Shown piece by piece: positions 46,179-55,594 of a DNA stretch of 60,345 nucleotides; position 1 is the first letter of the stretch; every line of letters starts with the position of its first letter. The notes under the pieces are model-generated. The model was not told the origin of the DNA. It ran no database searches and worked only from the letters and a program-made list of their open reading frames with translations. This DNA is from Janthinobacterium agaricidamnosum NBRC 102515 = DSM 9628 (GTDB lineage Bacteria; Pseudomonadota; Gammaproteobacteria; Burkholderiales; Burkholderiaceae_D): contig NZ_HG322949.1 in assembly GCF_000723165.1 (NCBI RefSeq), positions 4,745,792 through 4,806,136 on the forward strand, read 5' to 3'. The position numbers were made by a program, and so were the translations under genes.

Positions 46179-48578
46179 TTAGAAGTCGACTTGCAGGGTT
46201 GCCGATACCAGGCGTGGTGCGGCCAGGTTATAGAACACGGTCGAACCCTTGATCGCGCCATAGGTCAGCGCATTTTGCTGCTGGCCGGTCGGGTTGCGAT
46301 ACTGACGGCTCAACAGGTTGGAGATGTTGAAGGTCAGCTTGGGTGTCTTGAAAGCGCCCATGGTCGGGAATTGATAACCCGCATCCAGGTCCACCGTGGT
46401 GTAGCCAGGAACTTCTTCGTCGTTCATCAGCGTGGCTTGCTGCTTGCTGGTGTACTTGGCCTTGAGGCGGGTGTACCAGTCATTGGTTTCATACGACAGG
46501 CTCAAACCGGTTTTCCACTTTGGCGCCAAAGGATATTGGTTACCGGTGGTTGGCAGGTAGATGACCGCCTTGTTGGCATCAATGCCGGCAGCGATATCGT
46601 TCTTGATCTTGGTGCTCAGGTAACCGAGCGAACCATACACCGACCAGCCATTGATAGGTGTGTTGCCCAGCTCAAGTTCGAAACCCTTGTTTTGCACATT
46701 GCCCACGTTGGTGTAGGTGCTGGTCAAGGTGTTCGGATCGGTGGCGTTAGCCTGGCGATTCTTGAACTCGGTAAAGAACACGGTCGCGGACGTCGTGATC
46801 AGGTTGCTTTGATGGCGGTAACCCATATCCAGGTTCCACGCGGTTTCAGGCTTTACATCGCTGACCAGGGTCGCGGTGCCGTCCGGCGACACGACGATGT
46901 TCTTGCCGGTGGTGGCGAACACGAAGTTAGGCGGCGCGCGGAAGTTTTTCGCCAGGCTGGCAAACAATTGGTCATCGTTGGTGATACGGTAGCGCACACC
47001 GAACTGCGGCAACAGGTCCGAGTACGACTTCTCGTAGTGGTAGCCGATCGCCGAATTGGTGCCTTCGTTCGGATTGTTGGTGAAGTCGCGCTTGACGTGC
47101 GGGTTGCGCACGCCGACGTTGACCAGCAGTTTGTCATCCAGGAAGGATACGGTATCTTGCAAGAATGCCTGGTAAGCGGTGCTGATCGTCGCCCAGTCAC
47201 GGGTTTGATATGGCGTGCCGTCCGGACGCAAAATGGCGCCATCGCGCTTCCAGATATCGGATGGATTGCCGTTGGCATCGACCAGCTGGATCGGACCGGT
47301 TTGCGTGTGGGTGGCGCGTTCATACCAGAAGCCCGCCAATACCTGGTGATTGGCGAAGTTATGCGACACCGACGTGGTGATGCCCGGACGCTGGGTGCGC
47401 GTCACGCTGCCTGCATACACGATCACCGAATCCTTGGTGTCGCCATCGCCGTTCAAGTCCACGCCGGCGTTCAGTTTGCCGGTAGCCGGATTCAGGAAAC
47501 CGCTTTCGGAAACCAGGCGCTGCTGCGTGCCGCCGGTGCCGTAGCCATACCAGTAGTAAGGAGTAACCTTGATATCGGTATCTTCGCCGATGCGGAATTT
47601 CGCGGTCGCCGAGGCAATCACGTTTTCAAACGGATTCAGCGCCAGCTTGTAGTACGAATCGGCCGTCGCTTGCGAAGGATCGCTGACGCCGACACCAGGC
47701 GATGCCGGAGCGTGACCGATGAAGGTGGTCGAATAGTCGTAGTAATAGCCATTCTTTTTCAAGTCGGCCAGACTGAAAGTGCTGATATTGTTATTGACGG
47801 CTTTGTTATACAGAACCGTGCCGTGAATGTAGTTGAAGCGATCCCAGTCGTAGTTGAAGCCCAGATCGACGTGGTCGCGCACAGCCTTGCCGGCGCCCTT
47901 CCACTTGTCCGCATCAGCATGCGAGTACGACAGGAATACCTTGGCGCGGTCATTCGCAAAACGGCCGGTGTCGACGCGCAGATAAGTTTTACGCAAATTC
48001 AGCTGGCCCAAGGTCTGGGCAGCGCGGAAACGGAATTTATCTTCCGGATCGCAAGTGGTGATACCGAAGTTGCCGCCGGTCGCGCCGACTTGCGGCGAAT
48101 CGACGTCGGTCGAACCCTGGGTCACGAATTCCGAGCAGGTGTTTTCCAGGTCAACATATTCTTGGGGATAAACCGCAAAGCTGCCCGAGTCGTTGACCGG
48201 CACGCCATTGATGGTCGCGCCGACTTGATCGCTGTTAAAACCGCGCAGTGTCAGGCCGCCGCCAAACAAACCGGTGCCGTCGTAGCTGTAGGTATTAACC
48301 GATGGCATCAACGTCAATGCATCGAATGCATTGCCGGTTGGACGCTGCTTGGCCAATTCCTCGGCTGTCACGGTGCTGCGCGCCTTAGGTACATCTTCCT
48401 GCACCATCAAGCCCATACCGACTTTTTTGCCGGTAATGGTGACCACGCCGGCCGCTGGCTTGGCATCCGTGTCGGGTGCCGCTTCGGCATGGGCGGCGCC
48501 GAGGCATACCATCTGGCATGCCAAGGCTACCAGGCTCAAGCGTAGCTTTGGATTTTTCTGAAAAACGGATTGCATCAA
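46179..48578 (-). CDS. TonB-dependent outer-membrane receptor (2)
   Basis: A 799-residue receptor. The signal peptide (LRLSLVALACQMVCLGAAHA) is followed by a plug domain with VITGKK-type start, GLTLRGFNSDQVGATINGVP and ATGGNFGI, and a barrel rich in Tyr and Asn ending ATLQVDF with the terminal Phe. The ATG follows GGGAGTTTTG. It lies just upstream of the 5'-nucleotidase, nuclease and PLD-like genes on the same strand but is separated from them by two terminators. It may import nucleosides, nucleotides or oligonucleotides; no sequence feature proves this. The large upstream gap suggests its own regulation. Confidence 0.9.
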   Translation of the reverse strand: MMQSVFQKNPKLRLSLVALACQMVCLGAAHAEAAPDTDAKPAAGVVTITGKKVGMGLMVQEDVPKARSTVTAEELAKQRPTGNAFDALTLMPSVNTYSYDGTGLFGGGLTLRGFNSDQVGATINGVPVNDSGSFAVYPQEYVDLENTCSEFVTQGSTDVDSPQVGATGGNFGITTCDPEDKFRFRAAQTLGQLNLRKTYLRVDTGRFANDRAKVFLSYSHADADKWKGAGKAVRDHVDLGFNYDWDRFNYIHGTVLYNKAVNNNISTFSLADLKKNGYYYDYSTTFIGHAPASPGVGVSDPSQATADSYYKLALNPFENVIASATAKFRIGEDTDIKVTPYYWYGYGTGGTQQRLVSESGFLNPATGKLNAGVDLNGDGDTKDSVIVYAGSVTRTQRPGITTSVSHNFANHQVLAGFWYERATHTQTGPIQLVDANGNPSDIWKRDGAILRPDGTPYQTRDWATISTAYQAFLQDTVSFLDDKLLVNVGVRNPHVKRDFTNNPNEGTNSAIGYHYEKSYSDLLPQFGVRYRITNDDQLFASLAKNFRAPPNFVFATTGKNIVVSPDGTATLVSDVKPETAWNLDMGYRHQSNLITTSATVFFTEFKNRQANATDPNTLTSTYTNVGNVQNKGFELELGNTPINGWSVYGSLGYLSTKIKNDIAAGIDANKAVIYLPTTGNQYPLAPKWKTGLSLSYETNDWYTRLKAKYTSKQQATLMNDEEVPGYTTVDLDAGYQFPTMGAFKTPKLTFNISNLLSRQYRNPTGQQQNALTYGAIKGSTVFYNLAAPRLVSATLQVDF

Positions 48579-48853
48579 AACTCCCTATAGGACGTTATTG
48601 TGATTTCAACAATTAGGATGGGCGATACCTCAACCGAAACACCGCTACCTATGAAAAAACCAACTTATTTAAGTGGTAAATTTTTGTTTATAAACAAGCT
48701 GCTACAAGCTCACTCCAACCTCTCTTGGAAGTGAAGTAACAATATCAACCCGAAATTGTAACTAGCAAATATGTCGCCCCGATGACATGGCCCGGCGATT
48801 AATGACATACAACTTCGAGCTGCAAACATTCTGTTGGAAAAGTGAAACCAGTC

Positions 48854-48881
48854 AAAAAAGCAATAGAATTGCTGTTTTTTT
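48854..48881. terminator. Bidirectional rho-independent terminator
   Basis: AGCAAT-AGA-ATTGCT (48859-48873) is flanked by an A-run on the left and T7 on the right, so it can work in both directions. It could end the purine operon 450 bases beyond adenosine deaminase, or end an unrecognised plus-strand RNA. Confidence 0.7.
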
Positions 48882-48885
48882 GAGC

Positions 48886-48912
48886 ATAAAAACCCACTAT
48901 GCCTCAATGGGT
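48886..48912 (-). terminator. Second terminator-like hairpin
   Basis: ACCCA (48892-48896) pairs with TGGGT (48908-48912), and the minus strand runs into five U residues. It is weaker than its neighbour at 48854-48881, with which it forms a tandem on the minus strand. Confidence 0.45.
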
Positions 48913-49326
48913 AATTGATGACAAATTCGATTTTTCTTGTGGAATTATAGGTAAATCATATAAATAATACGATTCCCCAGCACTTTTCTTTCGATCTAGC
49001 ATCTAACACGCCATAAGCGCGTGATTATAAATGAGCCCATGTAGCTTGAAATTGTTTCATAGGAAAACGATAGCAAGGGAATAAAGATATCTGTTTTTTG
49101 TAGTATAAAGACCACAAAACCGTCAGCAGACTGATGCGGTGAGGAACGCCTGGGTGGCTGCGGGACAGCAGCAGGATGATGTTGAATGACAACACGCGTG
49201 TGTGTTTGTCAGAATTTACTTTTGCGACATCAGAAATATTTTATTAATGACATGTCATCCATCACGGATCTGGCGCCACAGAGTTCGCCGCCAGATCCTT
49301 GACTTATATACCAGCGTTGCGTGACA

Positions 49327-50784
49327 TCACTTTGGCAATGAAGTGGCAATCGCCGCCTCGAATTTGGCAAAGCGGCCGTCGAGCTGCTTGATCAAACGTT
49401 GTTTATCCGCATCGTTCAAGAAGGAATAACGCAGGCTGTTATAGGACAACTTCTTGATTTCCGCGTAATCGGTCTTGTAGCGGCTGGCAAACAAGACATA
49501 CTCGCCGGACAGATTATTACGCGACACGCCCGCATCGTCGGTCGAAATGACAAACGGCACGCCATATTTGCGGTACAGCGTCACCGGATGGGCTTCGCCC
49601 TTGATGCCGAGGATGAATTCGTTGCTGCTCAAATTGACTTCCACCGGGATATCGCGTTCGCGCATTTCCTTCATGATCCCCAAGGCATTGCTTTCATGCG
49701 CGATATCCATGCCATGGCCGATGCGGTTGGCGCCAGCCACCTCGATCGCATCGCGGATGTGGAAGGTCAGGCCTTCCGGCGGCACCGTGCCCAGCGCCAG
49801 CTCGCCGGCGTGCAGCGCCAGCTTCACTGTCGGATACTTGCTTTTCAAGAACTTGAACATCTGCATGTGCATCTCGTAATCGCGCATCGAGACATTCACG
49901 CTTTCCTGGCCGACGATATTGACGCCGACAATTTGCGGGCTGAGGCTGGCCATCTTAAAACTGGACAACATCGACGCAAACACTTGCGACGGCGACAGGA
50001 AGCGCAGCACATACGCCTGGTAGCGCAGCGTGAAATCGGCGTCGTCGATACCGGCGCTGCTGGTTTTCACATGGTCCAGATAAGCCTGGATAGCTTGTTG
50101 GAAAGAAGCATCCTGTTCCAGCGCTGCGCTGAGCGCCGTCAGCGATGCATCGTTGACGCCGCTGGCCAGCGCCTGCTGGTCGAACGCGGCGTTCAGCGTA
50201 AATGGCGCCAGTTCAAACTGCGTTTCGATATAGCTCAGGTTTTCCTGGATCGCGCGCTGCTTCAGGCGCAACAAACCGTCATGCGCATTGGTCGATCCAA
50301 CCGGACCGAAATAACCGAAGGTATCGAAAAACTGGCGGTCCGGCGGCGATTGCTGGGTGCTGTGGTTGTAGAAATCCTTGTCCGACCAGCGCTGCAACAG
50401 ATTTGCCAGCAAGGTGTTGTCGTTCATCACGTCGGCGCCCGACACGCAGCCACGTTCGGCCGGCGCTTTGGCTTGCTCGGCAGCGATGACGTCCGGCTTG
50501 GTTTCAATCCGATAAGTGGCCTTGTTGACACAATAGTGTTCCTTGTCGACCCATTCCAGAAATTGCTCGGCATACAGGGCACCAACATAATGGTGATGCA
50601 AATCGCCGCCTTTCGGCATCATCGTGAAGAACATCGTCAGTTCGGCTTCCCTGGGCTTGGCCCCGCCGACCAGCTGCGCGAAATAGCGCTTGGTGATTTC
50701 TTCATTGCTGGCGGCACAGGCGCCGTGCGGCAAGGCGGCGGACATGGCCAGGGTCAGCATCAGGCTGGCGATTTTCTTTTGCAT
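49327..50784 (-). CDS. Secreted adenosine deaminase-family protein
   Basis: A 485-residue protein with a signal peptide (KKIASLMLTLAMSAALPHGA) and a metal-dependent adenosine deaminase domain. Catalytic motifs are GDLHHHYVGAL (metal His pair), LALHAGELA (His and Glu), RIGHGMDIAHE and ISTDDAGVSR (metal Asp). It would convert adenosine to inosine in the periplasm or outside the cell. The length and secretion resemble ADGF/CECR1-type enzymes more than cytoplasmic Add. The ATG at 50784 follows GAGAACCATTC. It is the last gene of the guanine deaminase and xdh cluster, 31 bases after guaD, so it joins adenosine breakdown to the xanthine route. Confidence 0.92.
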   Translation of the reverse strand: MQKKIASLMLTLAMSAALPHGACAASNEEITKRYFAQLVGGAKPREAELTMFFTMMPKGGDLHHHYVGALYAEQFLEWVDKEHYCVNKATYRIETKPDVIAAEQAKAPAERGCVSGADVMNDNTLLANLLQRWSDKDFYNHSTQQSPPDRQFFDTFGYFGPVGSTNAHDGLLRLKQRAIQENLSYIETQFELAPFTLNAAFDQQALASGVNDASLTALSAALEQDASFQQAIQAYLDHVKTSSAGIDDADFTLRYQAYVLRFLSPSQVFASMLSSFKMASLSPQIVGVNIVGQESVNVSMRDYEMHMQMFKFLKSKYPTVKLALHAGELALGTVPPEGLTFHIRDAIEVAGANRIGHGMDIAHESNALGIMKEMRERDIPVEVNLSSNEFILGIKGEAHPVTLYRKYGVPFVISTDDAGVSRNNLSGEYVLFASRYKTDYAEIKKLSYNSLRYSFLNDADKQRLIKQLDGRFAKFEAAIATSLPK

Positions 50785-50815
50785 GAATGGTTCTCGGTTG
50801 ATCAAACGTTATCGG

Positions 50816-52132
50816 TCAGGCAGCCTCGCGTACATGTACCCGTCGGCCGTTGGCATAAGTGGCGGCGACCGCGCGGTCGTCGCCCAGCAGCGCCAGCGCG
50901 AACAGCAATTCTTCCAGGCTGTCGCAACGTTGCGTGCGGCGCGCCAGCAACGGTGTCGCTTGCGGGTCGAGCACGATGAAGTCGGCTTCGGCGCCGACGA
51001 CAAAATTGCCGATCGTGCCTTCCAACTGCATGCTGCGCGCCGCGCCCAGCGTCGCCAGGTAAAACATTCGCATTGCCGGCAAGTAACTGCCTTTCATGCG
51101 CGCTACTTTATAGGCTTCATTCATGGTTTGCAACATCGAGAACGAGGTGCCGGCGCCGACATCGGTCGCCAGCGACAGCAGCATCCGCGCCGCATCGGCC
51201 CGCTCGAAGTCGAACAAGCCGCTGCCGAGAAACAGATTGGAGGTCGGGCAAACCGCCGCCGCCGACCGGGTTTCCGCCATCCGCTCGCGGTCGCGCTGGT
51301 TGAGCCAGATGCAATGGCCGAACATCGCGCGCGGGCGCAGCATGCCGTACTGGTCGTACACGTCGAGGTAGCTGCGCGCATGCGGGAACAGCGATTGCAC
51401 CCACTGGCATTCGGCCTCGTTTTCCGACACATGGGTTTGCAGATACGTGTCCGGATAGGCGCGCGCCAGTTCGCCGGCCAGGGCCAATTGCCGGTCGGTC
51501 GAGGTGGGCGCGAAGCGCGGCGTGATCGCGTACAGCGCGCGGCCGCGCTTGTGCCAGCGCTGGATCAAGGCTTCGCTGTCGCGTGCGCCGCTGTCGGCGG
51601 TATCGCGCAGGAAGTCCGGGCAATTACGGTCCATCATCACCTTGCCGGCCACCATGCGCAACTGGCGCGCCTCGCTGGCGGCAAAGAATGCATCCACCGA
51701 TTCCGGATGCACGCTGCCATACACCATGGCCGTGGTGGTGCCGCAGCGCAGCAGTTCATCAAGGAAGAATTCGGCCACCTGGCGCGCATGCCGCGGATCG
51801 GAAAACTGGCGCTCGGTCGGGAAAGTATAGGTTTCCAGCCACGGCAGCAGCCCCGGCGCCGGCGACGCGATCATATCGGTTTGCGGGAAATGTACATGGG
51901 TATCGATGAAGCCCGGCATGATCACCTTGCCGCGGTAATCGTGCACGTTGGTTCCAGGCGGCAAGCTGCCGTGCAGCGCGGCGTAATCGCCGGCGGCGCG
52001 GATCTTGCCGTCTTCGACGATCAGCAAGCCATCTTCCAACCAGTCATGGGCTTGCTGCTCGCTGAAAGCCGGATCGGCGTGAAAGTGCAGCAAGCTGGCA
52101 CGGTAAGCTTGCAGTGTTGCTGATGTCGACAT
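50816..52132 (-). CDS. guaD: Guanine deaminase
   Basis: A 438-residue zinc amidohydrolase that makes xanthine and ammonia from guanine. Signatures are MPGFIDTHVHFPQTDMIASP, LPWLETYTFPTERQF (typical of GuaD), THVSENEAECQWV, and FGHCIWLNQRDRERM. The ATG at 52132 gives a normal length; upstream in-frame codons overlap xdhC and are rejected. It lies 28 bases after xdhC and just before the adenosine deaminase, in a line of purine-degrading genes on one strand. Confidence 0.94.
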   Translation of the reverse strand: MSTSATLQAYRASLLHFHADPAFSEQQAHDWLEDGLLIVEDGKIRAAGDYAALHGSLPPGTNVHDYRGKVIMPGFIDTHVHFPQTDMIASPAPGLLPWLETYTFPTERQFSDPRHARQVAEFFLDELLRCGTTTAMVYGSVHPESVDAFFAASEARQLRMVAGKVMMDRNCPDFLRDTADSGARDSEALIQRWHKRGRALYAITPRFAPTSTDRQLALAGELARAYPDTYLQTHVSENEAECQWVQSLFPHARSYLDVYDQYGMLRPRAMFGHCIWLNQRDRERMAETRSAAAVCPTSNLFLGSGLFDFERADAARMLLSLATDVGAGTSFSMLQTMNEAYKVARMKGSYLPAMRMFYLATLGAARSMQLEGTIGNFVVGAEADFIVLDPQATPLLARRTQRCDSLEELLFALALLGDDRAVAATYANGRRVHVREAA

Positions 52133-52160
52133 GGGATACTTTCTGATTGTTCTCGAATAC

Positions 52161-53222
52161 TCAAACGGGTGCAATGGCGCGCAGCCTGCTTCCGCCACCA
52201 CCACCGGCAACCAGCCTCAGCGGGACGGCGCTGCTGGCTGCGGCCTGCTCTTCCCACACCATCAATAATTGACAGCACACCGAGGCGGCGATCACCGCTG
52301 GCGCCTTATTCGTAATGCCCGGCAAGCCGATCGGACACACCATCGCCGCGATGCGTTCGGCCGGCACCCCACGCGCCTGCAAGCGATGTTCAAATTGCTT
52401 GCGCTTGGTCATCGAACCGATCAAGCCGAACCAGCCGCTATCCGGCCGCGCCATGATGGCTTCGGTCAGCCGCTGGTCCAGCGCGTGGCTGTGGGTCATC
52501 ACCAGGAAACTGCCGCCGGCGGGCGCCGCAGCGACCAGCATTTCCGGCGTATCCGACGCTACCACCCGTACATTGGCCGGTAAGGCGGCCGGGAACATGT
52601 CTTCGCGTTCATCGACCCACGTAATATTACAAGGCAAATTGGCCAGCGCGCGCACAATCGCGGTCCCGACATGACCTGCGCCAAACAAAGTCAGGTGAGC
52701 GCGCGGCGCAAGACAGGGATCGACCAGCCAGCGCCGGCCGGATGCGTCGCGCACCAGGTGGGTGCCGCGCTCGCGTGAAAAGGTCGCCGGCGCTGCGCCC
52801 GGCTTGCCGCAAATCAGCTGGCCGCCGGCGTCGAACAACACGGCCACCGCCGGTTCGTCGATCGCCGTCACGCGCCAGCTATCTTCGTGGCGGCGCTGCT
52901 GCAACGCGGCCAGTACCGCGCCCAGCGCCGCATCGCTGCGTTCGAACGCCAGGTAGACCACGCCGCCGCAGCATTGACCCAGGCTTGGACCCAGCGCGAA
53001 GCGTTCGATCCGCACCGGGCTGTTATCCACATCCGCATCCAGCAAGCCACGGGCGATCTCGATAGCGCGCATTTCCAGGTGGCCGCCGCCTATCGTGTCG
53101 TACAGGGCAGTATCGGTGACCAGCATCTTGGCGCCAGGTTCGCGCGGACCGGACCCTTCCACCATGGCCACCGTCACCAGCACCGCCGGTGTGGTGGGAT
53201 CGCTGATCAGCCACTGATTCAT
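52161..53222 (-). CDS. xdhC: Xanthine dehydrogenase accessory protein XdhC
   Basis: A 353-residue XdhC/CoxI-family chaperone that prepares and inserts sulfurated molybdenum cofactor into XdhB. It shows the N-terminal GSGPREPGAKMLVT region, DTIGGGHLEMRAIEIAR, and a Rossmann-like C-terminal domain with LTLFGAGHVGTAIVRAL and SFLVMTHSHALDQRL. The ATG at 53222 follows AAGGCGGCGCG and is ten bases after the xdhB stop, so the genes are cotranscribed. Confidence 0.93.
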   Translation of the reverse strand: MNQWLISDPTTPAVLVTVAMVEGSGPREPGAKMLVTDTALYDTIGGGHLEMRAIEIARGLLDADVDNSPVRIERFALGPSLGQCCGGVVYLAFERSDAALGAVLAALQQRRHEDSWRVTAIDEPAVAVLFDAGGQLICGKPGAAPATFSRERGTHLVRDASGRRWLVDPCLAPRAHLTLFGAGHVGTAIVRALANLPCNITWVDEREDMFPAALPANVRVVASDTPEMLVAAAPAGGSFLVMTHSHALDQRLTEAIMARPDSGWFGLIGSMTKRKQFEHRLQARGVPAERIAAMVCPIGLPGITNKAPAVIAASVCCQLLMVWEEQAAASSAVPLRLVAGGGGGSRLRAIAPV

Positions 53223-53232
53223 CGCGCCGCCT

Positions 53233-55584
53233 TCAAGCCGTGGCCGCTTCGACAGCGGCGATGGCTTTGAGAATTTCTTCGCTGGTGGCCGGTGCATTCA
53301 GCGGCGGATTGATACGGTGGCCGGCCACGCTGGAGACCGCGTCGCGGATCGCGAAAAACACCGAGAACGGCAGCAGCAGCGGCGGTTCGCCAACCGCCTT
53401 GGAGCGGTGGATGCTGTCTTCGACGTTGCGGTTCTTAAACAGTTGCACGCGGAAATCTTCAGGACAATCGGAAATACCGGGAATCTTGTACGTCGATGGC
53501 GCATGGGTCATCAACTTGCCGCCGGCATTCCACCATAATTCCTCGGTGGTCAGCCAGCCCATGCCCTGGATAAACGCGCCTTCGACCTGGCCCACGTCGA
53601 TCGCCGGGTTGAGCGACTGGCCGGCGTCGTACAAGGCATCGGCGCGCAACAGCTTCCATTCGCCGGTCAGCGTATCGACCACCACTTCCGAGACCGCCGC
53701 GCCATACGCGTAATACGAAAACGGATGGCCGGTCATGCTTTTGGCATCCCAATGCAAACCGGGCGTCGCATAAAAACCGTCCGACCACAGTTGCACCCGC
53801 GCCAGATAGGCTTTTTGCACCAGTTCCGGGAATGACACGGCATGGCCATTGACGTGGATGGTATTGTCGGCAAATACCACTGCCGATTCGTCGCCGCCAT
53901 ACAATTTGACGGCGTAAGCGGCCAGCCGTTCGCGGATCTGGCGCGCCGCGTCTTGCGCCGCCTTGCCATTCAAGTCGGCGCCGGTCGATGCGGCGGTGGC
54001 CGAGGTATTCGCGACCTTGCTGGTATCGGTGGCGGTGGCCCGCACATACGCCAGATCCAGCCCCAGTTCATGCGCGACCACTTGCATGACCTTGGTATTG
54101 ATGCCCTGCCCCATTTCCGTGCCGCCATGATTGACCAGCACCGAACCGTCGACATACACATGCACCAGCGCGCCGGCCTGGTTCAAATGGGTGACGTTGA
54201 AGGCGATGCCGAACTTCAGCGGCGTCAGGGCCAGGCCTTTCTTGAGGATGGGGCTGCCATGATTGTAGGCGTCGATGTCGATCCGGCGCTGGCGGTAGGC
54301 GCTGCTTTCTTCCAGTTCGGCAACGAGGTCGTGGATCACGTTATCGACGATTTTCTGGCCGTACGGCGTGACGTTGCGGCCTTCTTCATCGTTGCGGCCG
54401 TAAAAATTGCGCTTGCGGATATCGACCGCATCGCGGCCCAGCGTGCGGGCGATTTCATCGATCACATACTCGATCGCGATCGCGCCTTGCGGACCGCCAA
54501 AACCGCGGAACGCCGTGTTCGACTGGGTATTGGTCTTGCCGCAAGCGGCGCGGATATCGACGTCCGACAAATAATAGGCGTTATCGAAATGGCACACGGC
54601 GCGGGTCGCGACCGGGCCGGACAAGTCGGCAGAATAACCTGCGCGCAAGGTCATATCGACCCGCGCCGCCAGGATCTTGCCGTCGTCGTCATAGCCGACT
54701 TCATATTCATAATAAAAACAGTGGCGCTTGCCGGTCACCAGCATGTCGTCGTCGCGGTCGGCGCGCAGCTTGACCGGTCGTTTCAGTGTTGCCGCGGCGA
54801 TCGCGGACGCCGCCGCCCACAACGCCGATTGCGATTCCTTGCCGCCGAAACCGCCGCCCATGCGCCGGCATTCGACGGTGATATTGTGCGAATGCACGCC
54901 CAGCGCGTGCGCGACGACGTGTTGCATCTCGCTGGGGTGCTGGGTCGAACACAACACCAGCATGCCTGCTTTTTCCTTCGGAATCGCGTACGACACCTGG
55001 CCTTCCAGGTAAAACTGTTCCTGGCCGCCGACATACAGCTGGCCGCGCGCCACATGCGGCGCCTGCTGGAACTGGGCCTCGAAATCGCCGCGCTTGAGCT
55101 GCATCGGCGGCAACACATACGATTGCGCGGCCTTGGCCGCTTGCGGCGTCAGGATGGCCGGCAATTCGTCGTAAGTAATCACGGCGCGGCGCACTGCGCG
55201 ACGTGCATGATCATGGCTGTCGGCAACAACAATGAACAGCGGCTGGCCGACATATTGCACCAGTTGCTCGGCCAAAATCGGATCGTCATGAATGATGGGC
55301 CCGCAATCGTTGGTGCCGGGAATATCGGCGGCGGTCAACACCGCCACCACGCCGGGCGCGCTGCGCACCGCCGTCAAATCCATGGCGCTGATGGTCGCAT
55401 GGGCTTTTTGCGACAAACCCAGCGCCGCGTGCAAGGTGCCTTGCACTTCGGGAATATCGTCGGTGTAGCTGGCTTGACCCAGCACATGCAACTCGGCCGA
55501 CTCATGTGCGCGCGCCACGCCGACGCCGCTCCATGCCGCTGTTTTGATGGCTGCTGTCACTTCCGCTGTGCCAGGATGGTTCAT
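53233..55584 (-). CDS. xdhB: Xanthine dehydrogenase, molybdopterin-binding subunit XdhB
   Basis: A 783-residue large subunit that hydroxylates hypoxanthine and xanthine to urate at a molybdenum site. It contains GQASYTDDIPEVQGTLHAAL at the front, RRMGGGFGGKESQ, FRGFGGPQGAIAIEYVIDEI, EMGQGINTKVMQV, and VGEPPLLLPFSVFFAIRDAV with the catalytic Glu. The ATG at 55584 follows GGAGAATACG. It is ten bases after the xdhA stop and ten before xdhC. Confidence 0.95.
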   Translation of the reverse strand: MNHPGTAEVTAAIKTAAWSGVGVARAHESAELHVLGQASYTDDIPEVQGTLHAALGLSQKAHATISAMDLTAVRSAPGVVAVLTAADIPGTNDCGPIIHDDPILAEQLVQYVGQPLFIVVADSHDHARRAVRRAVITYDELPAILTPQAAKAAQSYVLPPMQLKRGDFEAQFQQAPHVARGQLYVGGQEQFYLEGQVSYAIPKEKAGMLVLCSTQHPSEMQHVVAHALGVHSHNITVECRRMGGGFGGKESQSALWAAASAIAAATLKRPVKLRADRDDDMLVTGKRHCFYYEYEVGYDDDGKILAARVDMTLRAGYSADLSGPVATRAVCHFDNAYYLSDVDIRAACGKTNTQSNTAFRGFGGPQGAIAIEYVIDEIARTLGRDAVDIRKRNFYGRNDEEGRNVTPYGQKIVDNVIHDLVAELEESSAYRQRRIDIDAYNHGSPILKKGLALTPLKFGIAFNVTHLNQAGALVHVYVDGSVLVNHGGTEMGQGINTKVMQVVAHELGLDLAYVRATATDTSKVANTSATAASTGADLNGKAAQDAARQIRERLAAYAVKLYGGDESAVVFADNTIHVNGHAVSFPELVQKAYLARVQLWSDGFYATPGLHWDAKSMTGHPFSYYAYGAAVSEVVVDTLTGEWKLLRADALYDAGQSLNPAIDVGQVEGAFIQGMGWLTTEELWWNAGGKLMTHAPSTYKIPGISDCPEDFRVQLFKNRNVEDSIHRSKAVGEPPLLLPFSVFFAIRDAVSSVAGHRINPPLNAPATSEEILKAIAAVEAATA

Positions 55585-55594
55585 CGTATTCTCC

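Larger units (their letters stand above)
48579..49326. other. 748-bp region without a convincing gene
   Basis: This AT-rich gap separates secreted adenosine deaminase and TonB receptor 2, both on the minus strand. It must hold the receptor promoter and the 3' end of the purine operon. I see a strong bidirectional terminator at 48854-48881, a second hairpin at 48892-48912, and a more GC-rich block at 49117-49210 with GCTGC/GCAGC and ACACGCGTGT palindromes. A 65-codon frame at 48710-48907 overlaps the terminators and looks spurious. A small RNA is possible. Confidence 0.45.

Noticed and set aside
48710..48907. A 65-codon minus-strand frame in the gap before TonB receptor 2
   Set aside because: It spans the bidirectional terminator at 48854-48881, has no ribosome site and resembles no protein.
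49110..49210. A possible known riboswitch before TonB receptor 2 or after adenosine deaminase
   Set aside because: I compared it by eye with purine, cobalamin, guanidine, glycine and cyclic-di-GMP cores and found no matching conserved core; it is left as an unnamed structured block.
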